This document shows, in pieces, positions 1-10,740 of a stretch of 64,000 nt of DNA (its first letter is position 1; each line of letters begins with the position of its first letter). Both the position numbers and the translations under genes were made by a program. A model generated the notes under the pieces. That model was not told where the DNA came from and searched no databases. It was given only the letters and a program-made list of their open reading frames with translations. Source of the DNA: Montifringilla adamsi (Eukaryota; Chordata; Aves; Passeriformes; Passeridae); NCBI GenBank assembly GCA_017590115.1, contig JAGGNK010013558.1:9289752-9353751 (forward strand), in the 5' to 3' direction.

Positions 1-2888
1 ACAACAGGGGTAATATAATGACAGCAATCAAATCCTTCAGAATTCTGTACAGCGATTGGTCAGGGCTGTGGGGAACACAGATTGCTGTGTAAAACATTGA
101 ACAAACTAAACTTAGACTATCAAATGCATTTACTGTCTGGCTTTCACTTGAATATAAATATTTGAGTTGTCAGTTCTGCAGGGCTCTTTCATGTGGGGGA
201 TGTTGCTAAGGTCCAGGGGTATCCCTCTGTCTCCAAGTCCACTGTTCAAAATTGCTATAATCAATTTCACTTCCACTACTATGATATTTAATGTATTTTA
301 GAATGCTTATAAGCAATTACCACCTCTGTGTTTCTGCAGAATTTACAACTTACACTGACTTTGTTGCCTACACCAAAGAAGGGAGAAATGTTTTTTCTGC
401 ATATCATGATGTTTGGGTTATATGTAGTCTTAAGCTATTTTTTTTCTTCTATGTTAACTTACATTCTTCTTACCAAAATCATGCTTAAAATATTTGTCAG
501 GAATCCATGGAGGGCAGAGGTATAAACTCTTAGCAAACAGACAGGGCTTCATAGTGAAGTGAGAAAACACTCTGCAAGATTCATGGTATGAATTAAGCTG
601 CTAGTTGATTAGCTTTTGCAGCAATTTTTCCAGCCACTCAAGAAAGGCCAGTGTGTGGTACAATAAATCCAGAGATCTTAGGGCTGATATTCCTGTATCT
701 TAGCCTCTCTCTTTCTAAAATGTCAGCAGTCCTTGTAAATCAGGAGGTTCTGCTTGGTATTCTGGGCAGTGTGCCTTTGGAGCCAGGCTGGAGGGAGCAC
801 CATGATTGTTGCCTTTTGGCTGAAACCCTTGAGAATTATCTGGAGAAAGCACACTGTGTGGGAAAAGACCTTCTCGATTTGTTGCCAGGAGGTGTCACTG
901 CAGCTCAGGAGTAACTGTTTCATCCCTTGAGACCCTTTTTTGTGGTGTCAGGGTCTCCTCTGAGCGCAGGTGTCATGAGTTGCAGCAAGGCCTGGCCCTG
1001 CATCGCATGGCTGGAGGAGCAGCACTGAAACTGTGCAGATTATTAATTGATATATAGACAAGTAAAGAGAAGATGCCAATGTGTACTAAGTGTGTTGCTC
1101 CCCAAAAAGGCCCTTTCCCCATCCATAGTGAATATGCAGAGCTGTGGTACTGGGGCCTCCTGCCTTTGGGAATCTGTGTGTGCAGGGCTTCCTGGGGCAG
1201 CTGTTTGTGCTGCCCTGGTCCCATTCACCTCTCAGGGTTTTAGCAGAACCTCAGCAGTCACTGACCAAATCTGTCGTGTTGGAATGAGCACGGCAAGATA
1301 TCTGGTGAAAATGCCAGGCTGAAGAATCTGGAGTCATGAGTAGTTTTGGGAATCATATCCTTGAATGCTACTGATAGCAATCTTTCAAAACAATTTAAAT
1401 AATTTATTTTAATGCATGAGGAGCTTTTTATTCACAATCAGTTTTGCGCAGCATATTATATGTATTTTATACAGCCTGCTAATGAGCTGAAGACTTGTTA
1501 ATTATATGTGTGTGGAATGGCATAGCTGCTGAATTATGCACATTATTTTTCTTTACAACGAAGCCTTCCTCTTAACTGTATCTGTACTGCTTGAAATGTG
1601 CACCTCTGGCTGCTGATACAAACTCTTCTACTGTCACTTCATTATTGTAAATCTTTGGGTTTTGGTGATGTGAAGGATTAGTCTGAAAGGTGGAAGAGTT
1701 GGTTAGGCAACAAAATATACTGTTTGAAAACAGCTTCCTGTGCTGCATAAAACAGCTGTTGGGAATTTTATATCCCCTGAAATAAAAGAAAAAAGTTTGA
1801 TAAAGGAGTATTAAATCTGTAATGGTTCACTTAACTTTCTTTCTTCATCTCTCTGGTCTGTAATTCATTACAGTTTTCCTATTTAATATTGTCCTCTTGA
1901 TGTAGAAAACAACAGTAAAAACTAAACTTATAGGTGTTTTTTGCAGCAAAATATTTTATAAGGCCAGATCAGTGTTGTGAGAATTGTAATATACATAGAG
2001 ATAGGTGCCCTGTTTCCTGAGTTTATGTTAACAAAATTTATACAATGTAGTGGCAAAGCTGATCAGCTTTTTCTTACCTTGGTAAAATCCAGAAAGCCAC
2101 AAAAATATGCAATGCTGGTGATACCAGTAACTTACTAAACAACACATTTTTATGTAAACTTGGTGTCTAGTATAGAATTTAAATCATTACATGGAAATAA
2201 GATTTTCAAAATCCCTGTGTCTTTTACGATGAATTATTCATATTAATGAATACTCAGATCTAGCTCAGTCCGTTGAATGAGAATGATGTTTCATTTACAT
2301 GTGTTGGAGGTCATGCTCGTAGATCTTGGGCAAACACGGAACCTTTGCTTTTGCCAAGAGCTTTAACCTCACTCATGTTTACTGTGGGGCTGCTGCTAAA
2401 GTCTGGCCATGGAATGCTCTTCAGTGGCGTGTGTCCTGGAAGCTTCCACCCATGAGAGATGGGCAAAGAAAGTGAGACCCTGCATGGAAAACTTGCAGAA
2501 TGTTGTGAGCTGGACGTTAGACACCTCTGTCACTTCTCAATCTTCTCGTGGTGCTTCCAGGTTTCATTCTGACACTCAGTGTGGTGGTCTGGATTTGGCA
2601 GCCTCGAGCTGATGGAGATCAGGGTGTGTTGGCAGCTTTGTGAAGTCATTGTTGGACTACCCAAATTACTGGGCTGTGTCCCCCTCCTGAGGGGTGGGCT
2701 CTGTGGGCTGCTGGGGAAACACTCCTGCATTTGTGCGGGGGCTGTTGGGAAGCAGAGGGAATCAGGATTTCTGTCATGTTGAACATCCTGAACTTTAACA
2801 GTGTCATGATTGCAGCAGTGCTGGTGGGCTGAAAGTCTGAATTGCTTTTCAGTAGCAAACATTGATTGGCATTTTTGTGCTTGTTTTT
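1..2888. other. Non-coding AT-rich sequence, no gene seen
   Basis: Every frame is closed by frequent stops; the open frames here are under 95 codons, overlap on both strands and resemble nothing I know. A splice-donor-like site on the minus strand near 2,078 (ACCAAG then GTAAGA) sits downstream of a weak acceptor and is treated as chance. No CpG cluster, tRNA or transposon was recognised. Confidence 0.6.
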
Positions 2889-2975
2889 GAAAGAAAAACC
2901 CAACAAAACAAACAAAAACAAACACAAAAAAAACCCTTCAAAAAACAACCCAGACAAAAACCACCCCAAAACCCC
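2889..2975. repeat. A/C-rich low-complexity tract
   Basis: About 87 bases made almost only of A and C, built from degenerate CAAAA, AAACC and ACCCC units. The minus-strand frame crossing it is open only because the complementary T/G tract lacks stops (Phe/Val/Cys/Gly-rich), so it is not a gene. Tracts of this kind recur through the window in both orientations. Confidence 0.85.
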
Positions 2976-4831
2976 TCTCAGTTTTCAGTTTAGGAAAGGT
3001 TGGGCTCCTTTGTTGTTTTTTTTATTTTATGATGATAATTGTGTTGTGAAAACCCAAATTTATGCAAGTGGATAGGAAAAAGTAATTTGCTGAGGATTAC
3101 TGAAACTTTGGGGGACATGGAGAAGGGAAGGAAAGCAAAGCTATTATAGTAATATTATATGTTTAATGAAAGGAAATACAGCTTAATTTATTGTCCTACA
3201 TTTCTGAGTTTTTAGATGAGGGAGTTGTATATGGCTAAAATAAGCTGAAGAATGTTAGTGGTCCATCTTGATCACAGGCCCAGGCTACGTGAAAATCAGT
3301 ACTGCCTTCAACAAACAAAATATTTGTAAAACTTTCACCTGAAGAAGTTGTTTGTGAGAGCAGTATTAGTGAACTTCAGACTGAGCATTTTTTTACATTT
3401 TCCTCTAGTTATGGGGATATTTTTGTGGTTCACAAGCTGCATTCGGGTATGTCCATCTTGGACATGCACTCTCGGGGAAAGGAACAGGGGAAAGGAAAAA
3501 CGGCCTAAATTAGCCTGAAGGTTTCTTCAGTCTTTGCTGTTGTTTATACGGGGTGTTCAGGAGATTTCATTTGTTGTGCTAATGCCAGCTTGTTTCAAAC
3601 AAGCCGTGAAATGACTGAAATTTTCCTTCCATCCTCAACAGTGGAACATGTGTTGGTGTAGAAAACTAGAGAAATTTCTTAGGGTCATTTTCAAGTCTTA
3701 TGTTCTAGGAAGCCAGGGTTGTTTTGGTTTTCTGTGTGTTCTTTTAACACAGTGATTTTGTGACATCATAACGTGGCATGGACATGAAGAACTTCAATTT
3801 CCTTATCTGCTTTGCAAAGTGCTGTATCATGGCAAGATGGTGAGCGGATTTCCCTTCTTAGGCAGCTGATGACCTTGCACTCATTCAGCTTTTGGTAATG
3901 AAAGCAAATACCTACTTTTGTTTTGTGGGGTTTTTTTCCTTTGCTGTACACAATATTGATTTTTCTCTTCCTGCTTTGGAAATGTACCTTTGCAAGTGAG
4001 GAGACTCTTTCTGTCTGTGGTGTGGAAAGCCGTGGGAGCAGCTTCCAGGAGAGCCGAGCCGTGGCTCTAGGCAGCTCCTTGGCTTCCTCCCTTGGCCCAG
4101 CTGTCTGCCCCAGACCCGAGGGGTGCTCAGGGTTATCTCGTGTGGAACACCTTTGTAGTTAAGGCTGAGGTTTAACTCCAAAATAACTCCTAACCACTGC
4201 ACCTTTCCCAGTAGCTTGGGATTTCTGCTTCCACAACTGACACATTCTGTTCTCCTCAAGTTGCTGATGTCTAAATTAGCTTATCTTGGAAATAAACTCC
4301 TTGCTTTGTGTGTGTAAATGTAAATGCCAAGTTAAAGGGATATACCAAATGTTTTTATACCTAGAAATAACTGTTAAACCAGGAAAAGGACATGGAGTTG
4401 TGCAATTACTTGTGAGGATTCTGAGACTGAATGAGTTATTTTTAAGCATTTCATTACAGGGCTTAATTAACTGCTTGCCAAACTTGGTAGGTTAATGTCA
4501 ATTGCTCACAACCAGTTTGGAGTACAATTTATTGTACTGTCTTTGAGAAAATTCATGTGACCGAGAAAGTGTCTGAGATAATTGCTTCTGTTGTGATTTA
4601 GAAATATTTTCTTTCCTACAGCATTCCTTTGGGTGCTTTCTGTGATTGGTATGAAACCATGATAACTTTAATTTTGGCAAAAGGTATTTCTACTAAGAGC
4701 ATTTATGGCAAAATATTGTAAAAGTAAACACACAAAAGAAGCACAGTTTTAAGACTGAAATAAAGCCATAGAAATTTTGGTTAATTGGAGGAATTCAGAA
4801 TGCCTTATTGCTTTTGTTTGGAGTTTATTTT
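2976..4831. other. Non-coding sequence with a GC-richer patch near 4.0-4.15 kb
   Basis: Mostly AT-rich unique sequence. A GC-richer block at about 4,010-4,150 opens frames on both strands, but these lack ATG starts or recognisable motifs. No RNA gene or transposon recognised. Confidence 0.55.
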
Positions 4832-4924
4832 GGGGGGGGGGGTTATTTTGCGTTTTGGGTTTTTTAATGTTTGTTTGTTTGGGTTTTTTGTTATTGTTTG
4901 GCGTTTTGTTTTGGCTGTTTTTTT
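4832..4924. repeat. G11 homopolymer followed by G/T-rich low-complexity tract
   Basis: Begins with eleven consecutive G (4,832-4,842) and continues as a T-rich, G-spotted tract with GTTT-type units to about 4,924. No A/C-rich partner is adjacent. Confidence 0.85.
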
Positions 4925-7350
4925 ATAATGATTTAAAACTAGCTTAAAAAATTACATGGAAATCCCTTGACCTACAGCTCAAAAAAATTGGAGGCAGGAG
5001 TTGCTGTAAAATAGGCTTTGTTTGGGACAACCTTTAGAATACTATTCAAGTCTGAATATTAAACTCCACATAAGTAAATTTCAAAGTAGAAGCCCAGGAA
5101 GAATTTGTATTATGTTATAAGAAACCCTTTTGTATGCCTGAAGACTCTAGATATGGAAAAAAGATTACTTGCTATAGTATTCTGAGCTCATTTTTTCATT
5201 TCACCTGGATGAGACGAAAGTACATTTGGGATGGTAGATTTTCAGACTCTTTGTCATTATCTTGTTTTTGATTCTTTATGGATTGTCCAGATAGAGGTGT
5301 CAACATAGTGCTTTATTGCAGAGAGCATCAATATGTAAAAAATGCAGGGAGAAAAAAAAAATCTTTTTTTTCCCTGAGCTGTTCCACAAATAAATTGTGA
5401 GAGAAATGAGCAAGAAACTGATTCTACTTAAATTGTGGTTGAAGAAGGGCATTTCATCCTTCTCTCTCATGCAAATCCAGTTTGATTTTTTCGGAAATGC
5501 TATTACCCCCAAAATCTGTTCTAGCTTTCCTTATTGCAATAGCTTTTGCTTATAATAATGCACAACATACTGTATCCTTTTGGCACAGATTGATCTGGGG
5601 GAGCAGAGTGGAAACATACATTAGTGAGACAATGTAAAGATTTCACACTCCTGCTGCTTCTGTACTGCTTGTGTTTGAGATAAATGAGACTACAGGACAC
5701 CAATTCTCCCCCTCGTTTGCACTTTCTCTAGGCACCAAGGGAAAGATTCAGAAGCCTAAACATAGATATCTAATGCCATTTTAAATGCTTTGGGTACCTG
5801 AGACATCTGTCAGGGCTAGCAGGTGTGACAGATGACTTAATGCCTTTTTTAGCAGCGGTTGAGAGCCAGAGTGGGATGCCCTCAGGCATCTAAAATAGCA
5901 CCAAATGTCTTCCTTTAGGTACCTGCATGGCTCCTGAATGCTCTGCTGTAAAATGAAGTAGATAAAGTAAAAATGCATTAAACAATTGTGTAGGCATATT
6001 TGTATGTGGTTAACCTGGGGTAATTTGGAAGTGAAAATGATACAAGTGAGATTTATCTAAATTTTCTTTTGTATCAATATAAATTCCTTTAAAACTTGCT
6101 TGTAGTACGACCTCTATGCAAATTTGCAGTTGTACAAGTGAGGCAAGGGCTTTGTTTTTTAAATGATCAGTTACAAAGCTCTAGATAATCCCTCCTATTA
6201 AGCTTGTTGTGTTTTGAACTACAGAGGTTGCCGCTTGTAAGCTAAGGAGTGTCAGACTCCCATCACTGGATCAGGCAGGTTTCCAGCAGTTTGAGCAGAA
6301 AATGACTGTTCCATCCAGCTGGGGCCATTGTGCAGGTGAGGCTGTGGTTTGTGCAGTGTGCTTTGATCAGGCAGAGCCTTCGACCAGGCGTGTGCTCCAG
6401 GTGAAGCTGTGCCACGAGCAGTGCCTTAGTGCAGTGTCCTCGCACACCTGGGCCGTGCCTGCCCCTGCTGTGCCATGTCCTTGTCACAGGGAGAGCCGAG
6501 ACTGAAGTTCTCTCTGCAGCAGAGGTGCACTGAGGAACCCGCCCACCGCCTCACAGACCATGCCCTGGATGCGCTGTTAGTTCAGAAGTTAATACAGCAT
6601 CTCCCATTTTGAGGGGTTTGGTAGCTGGGTAATGCAGATAAATAAATTCAGTAAATTCCAAATGGCGTGTTCTGGAAGCAGTAGTTACCCATCGAGCTCT
6701 GTGATCAAAAGGCAATGTTTTGGTATTATATTGTGTGTTCTCTGTAACGTTCTCTGTAGTCAATGTGTAGTTAAACAATAAGGCACAACAGGCATTAATC
6801 CCTTTTAAATATACTCCCGTCATGATGTCAGAGGTGTTTTGGGAATGTGCTGAAGAGTGTGGTAGTGTAAGTACCTCAGTGGTACAAGAATCTTTCATGA
6901 ATTCATTTCCGGGGGCATTGCATTGCTGCTATGAAATGGAAATTTAAATAAATAAATGAAATCCTCAAGGAGTTGCTCTGCAGTTTTATAGGGGATTTTA
7001 ACTGAAGTTTGTCCTCCCTGCTGCTGCATTCTGTTTCCATGTGAGCTCTTTGTTCGTGTCCAGGCCAGTGTGCCATGGTGCCAGCTACCAGAGCTATCGA
7101 ATCTGCAAAGCACACACACAGCTGCACTCAGTGGTCCAAGTAACTTTTCCAATATGTGCTATCCATAATTTATTCAAAGCAAAGCCAGAAATAATTTGTG
7201 CTTTAAAAACAGCTTGAGTGGTGAAAACCATAATGCAGTGCAAGTAATTTTCTTCTTTTTAATAGTCCTTGACACTTTGCAGTACAGAACATCTACCTAA
7301 CAGTGCATTATTGCAACATACAGGAGGAGCAAACAAAAATAGGAGCAGAC
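4925..7350. other. Non-coding sequence; GC-richer patch at 6.3-6.55 kb
   Basis: No recognisable gene. The patch at 6,300-6,540 has short frames on both strands and a donor-like CAG then GTGAGG at about 6,334 without a convincing acceptor. An ATG-initiated 115-codon frame on the minus strand at 6,551-6,898 has no recognisable domain and is regarded as chance. Confidence 0.55.
5347..5374. repeat. A-run/T-run short hairpin
   Basis: GGGA and G, then ten A, a two-base TC, eight T, and CCC. The two halves pair with one bulged G, giving a short AT stem with a GC clamp. Probably low-complexity sequence with no function. Confidence 0.7.
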
Positions 7351-7422
7351 TTGTTTCTTGGGGTTGTTTTTTGGGTTTAGGTTTGTTTTGGTTGTTTGGT
7401 TTTTTTTTTTGGTTTTTGTTGG
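7351..7422. repeat. G/T-rich low-complexity tract
   Basis: About 70 bases almost wholly G and T with GTTT and GGTTTT units and an 11-base T run ending at 7,410. The plus-strand frame through it encodes a Gly/Leu/Phe/Trp-rich string that reflects only composition. Confidence 0.8.
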
Positions 7423-8163
7423 TCTTATATACAATCACAGTTAGTACAAGATGTTTTTATTTTAAAATATGGAAGTGTATATATTAATAGGTTTTAACAG
7501 CTGTTCATTTCTAATTGTTTTCTTACCAGCTATTTTTAAATGTTTCAGAGAAAACCCAAAGGCGTATTAAAATTTTTAGTGAGAAAGCTTATTTTTTCAG
7601 GGCATACAAGATGTTACCTCTAAAGAAATATTAGTGAATTACTCCTTTCCCTTGACTTTAATGACTTTATAATTATACTTTATCTTAAAGGAAATCTACA
7701 CAGGTTCACTGTTTTTCATCTTCATTGGATAAAAGCTAATCTTGCCCTGGAATGTGGACAGATGGGGAAAACCATTGTAACCATTAGTTATGACTGTTTC
7801 TGTGCAGAAATTGGTTTTAATTTGATTTCACTTTGAGAAGGAAAACAAACAAATTCATCCACATCCCACCATGTTTTAGTTGCTCTCTGTGTGGTGATCA
7901 GCTGGAGGACAGTGACGTAGAGCACTTCCATGGGCTGGAAGCCATGACTGCAAAATCAACATGGAAAAATAATGTTGTGTTTAAGAGATGGCATGATTAA
8001 GAAGCAGGCAAGAATGTATTCATTTTGTTTCCTTGTGAAGTAATGTCTTGCCAGGTGTGGACTTGAGAAGGGTCTTTCCTGCTAGGGCCACTGGAAATTT
8101 TTCTTGTTGTCTTTGTTGTGGGGTATGATCTGTTTCCTATAGCTATTTAAAATATTTAATTGG

Positions 8164-8475
8164 TTATTTGCACATGAATATGAAATACAGAAAAAACCTT
8201 TGGTATACTTTATATAGTGGGGTTTTTTCTGACATTTGGGATTTTAATGCTAAAAAGCTTATTTTTCTCTTCTCTCTGTATTTTGTGGTCACAAAGGAGG
8301 CTGGGGAAGGGGATCCCCTTGTGGAACTGCCCTGATAGTGTCTCTTACAAGTTGCATGTGACTCTGTGAAGCCACAGTCACTTCTCTTCCTGCTTTTGTG
8401 CTCTGGTGCTGCAGCATCTATTAAATGTGTTAAAAAATATATAAGCAAAGCAGGCAGCAGTACTGTGACAATCAT
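8164..8475 (-). other. Unassigned ATG-initiated 103-codon frame with signal-peptide-like N-terminus
   Basis: I do not recognise this frame. It starts with a true ATG. Residues 1-23 are strongly hydrophobic (MIVTVLLPALLIYFLTHLID, then AAA), which looks like a secretory signal with a small-residue cleavage region. Basic clusters follow (HKSRKR near residue 26; KYREKRK near residue 66), superficially like prohormone convertase sites. The start context is weak, with C at -3. No promoter, splice context or homologous domain is visible, and the carboxyl end is AT-rich and Phe-rich, typical of random translation. A chance frame is the likeliest explanation. Confidence 0.12.
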
Positions 8476-8749
8476 AAGGGTGAAGAAGGAAAGATAGGCA
8501 TTTTCACGTTAAATCTAATGGCAAACAGAAGTGTCTAAAATTTTGCAATATCTCATAATGAAGGGCTAATCTAAAATAGAACAAAATTTATTCCTTATCC
8601 TTTTCTGAAGTTTAGGTACTTATATATCATCTGTAAATTTATGATGTTCAGCTAAACAGACAATGCTGTCTTACTATTTGTTTATTTATTTATCTAATTC
8701 TTAGTCCATAGCTTTAGTATACCAGGCCTTGTATGTTCATCCCCTATGG

Positions 8750-8870
8750 AAATTCAATATTCCTGGCCTTTTAAGCCTCCTTCCTTGCCTCTAATAATTT
8801 CATTGCCCATCCCTGAACCTCCTCAATGTTTTCTGGTGTTGACTCGTGTAATTGCATTATTGTATTTTCA
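8750..8870. mobile_element. Possible very old CR1/L3-type fragment (antisense)
   Basis: The stretch around 8,790-8,835 (CTAATAATTTCATTGCCCAT and following CCTGAACCTCCTCAATG) resembles, at roughly 70% by eye, the antisense of the conserved 3' region of turtle and crocodile CR1 elements, where a Leu/Ile-rich ORF2 segment reads as CTAATCATTTTTGTTGCCC then CTGGAC then CTCCAAT. The comparison is from memory and the match is short. It could be coincidence. Confidence 0.3.
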
Positions 8871-10080
8871 ATGTTTATTCTGCTTCCCCATGTGCTAATA
8901 CTTTTTCCCTGTGTGTTTGCAGTTCAGATTGAAGCTAATGTGTAAGCAGGACTGTGCAGGGGATAGTTCTGGCAAATGGCACTGAACCTCCTTTGAAATA
9001 TGGGGTAAAAACCACCTGCAGCAACCTCTGCTGCCTTTCACACCTTCTTTGCTCCATCTTCCTTCTGACTTCAGCCAGGATCCAAAACCACATCCAGAGC
9101 AGGAGGAGGGAGCTAATTCTTGATTCCTGGCTGCTTGGCCCTGGGGCAACTGGCAATTCCAAGTCCACCTCAGTGCAGTTTGGCAGCTCCAGCTGGTGTG
9201 CTGCCTAGGAGCTCTTGAGGAATTTTCCTGGCCTGGATTCTCTGCTTCCTCCTGCTCATAAACCCATTGTGAGCTACATCAAGGACTTTAAAGTGTGGAA
9301 AACTGGCATGTGCAAAATATTTTCTTTTTCCTTGTTCGTATCTCTGAACTGGCTTAACTGCAGAGGTCATGCTAGGGGAGGGCTGAATAAGCTCCCTGAT
9401 AAAGGCAGTTGTTAAAGCTGGCTAGTTTTGTCCAGCTGCAGCCAGAGAGCAGTCCACATTGTTCCCTCTGAAGTGCCCTGCCTTGTGCTCGAGCTTATTA
9501 ATTTGCTATACAAGTTTGTTTTACAATTTACCATGTCTTCTACAGAGACAGGGCAATTCATTATGTCACTCTGCCTTCATCTCTTTGTGCCTTGGTAACC
9601 ACACTGGGATACATAGGAAGGGAAAAACTTCATGGCACATTTACTGAGGGTCTGGATAGTAAACCAGAAAACTAGTTAGGTTAAGAACTGCATGTTTCCA
9701 TTTGCTAACTCAATTCACTGGTGGGTTTTTCAGGTTTTGTTTTGTTTTTGCTTCACTCTTTCCAGAACAAGAAAATTCAGTTGGTCCTGCTTCTTCAGTG
9801 AAGTTTAAACCTTTCAAATCCTCTCTGAGCTGCACAAGTAGCAGAATTAATGCTTGTAAAACTAAAAATACTTTGTTTTTCAGGATGAGAGAAACAAGAT
9901 AGGTGGCAGAGTTTTTATTGTAGACTCTACCAGAGAGCTGAGTAAAGGCTGCCAAATCTTTGTCTGCAGAAGCCCATTGCAAGGCTAAGCAGTCAAATCA
10001 CTTGTACAGGAGCCTTATACCCCATATTTCAGTAAATGCTTCTTTGTAACTGTTGTGTGTAAAGTGAAATCAAAATAATT

Positions 10081-10740
10081 ACCAAAATAAAGGGGCCTCT
10101 GTAGCATATATACTGATGCATGTCAAATTAATCCTTTAAACTGTTTGAGGGCTATTAAAATTGTTCTTTGCTTTCTGAATTGGATATTTCTCTCAGGGAG
10201 AAAAAAACCAAGGCCTGAAATTTATTGAGTGTAATTAGCTAGCTTGCAGTGCCAGCTCTTTGCTGTTCTTTAGCAAGCACTAATTCATTTCCCCCACACC
10301 TGATGATACTCCGGGTGCTGAAGGAACTTAGGAGGAGCTTATGCATCACTAAGTGCTTGGGTGGTGAGAGGTTTTGAAACTTTTAAAAGAGGAAATGTAA
10401 GAGGAGAAAGAAACTCGTGCTGATCTTTATAAATCCTGCCGATCTTTATAAATATAGATACAGGCATCCTACACAATCCATCCTGTAGTATTCTGACGTA
10501 TAACTGTCGAATGAATAACTTGGCATGCTTCTCAAGACATATGAGTGTCTATGAAATAATTCTTCTCGTGACATGATTCTGCCCTGTCTATAAATGATTT
10601 TAAAATGCAAGAGACTATGCATTACACCTGCTGTAAATATAAAATCATTATTAACTGTTGGATCTTCCTATTTTGACAGACCTACTGCTATTCAAGAGTT
10701 TCATTTTATTATGCGTGTAAATGTGTATACAAACAAGAAA
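10081..10740. other. Candidate conserved non-coding element (unverified)
   Basis: AT-rich, free of low-complexity tracts, and dense in developmental transcription-factor-like motifs: TAATTAGCTAGC near 10,230, TTTATAAAT twice at 10,426-10,453 and TATAAATGATTTTAAA near 10,590. This texture resembles enhancers in bird gene deserts, but AT-rich DNA yields these motifs by chance and conservation cannot be assessed from one sequence. Confidence 0.2.
10418..10453. repeat. Short tandem duplication, 17-bp copies with period 19
   Basis: Copies at 10,418-10,434 and 10,437-10,453 are identical except for one base, and share a perfect 13-base core GATCTTTATAAAT. The core contains TTTATAA, like a CDX/HOX-13-type or MEF2-related site. 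A recent local duplication or a paired binding site would both fit. Confidence 0.8.

Larger units (their letters stand above)
7423..10080. other. Non-coding sequence between low-complexity tract and 10-kb element
   Basis: AT-rich with a GC-richer patch at about 8,990-9,260. Contains the minus-strand signal-peptide-like frame (8,164-8,475) and the possible ancient CR1 scrap (8,750-8,870), listed separately. Nothing else recognised. Confidence 0.55.

Noticed and set aside
2530..2925. 131-codon minus-strand frame
   Set aside because: It begins inside an A/C-rich low-complexity tract at a non-ATG codon. The Phe/Val/Cys/Gly-rich start reflects that composition.
6551..6898. 115-codon minus-strand ATG frame
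   Set aside because: No domain, no signal peptide, no clear splice context; within chance expectation.
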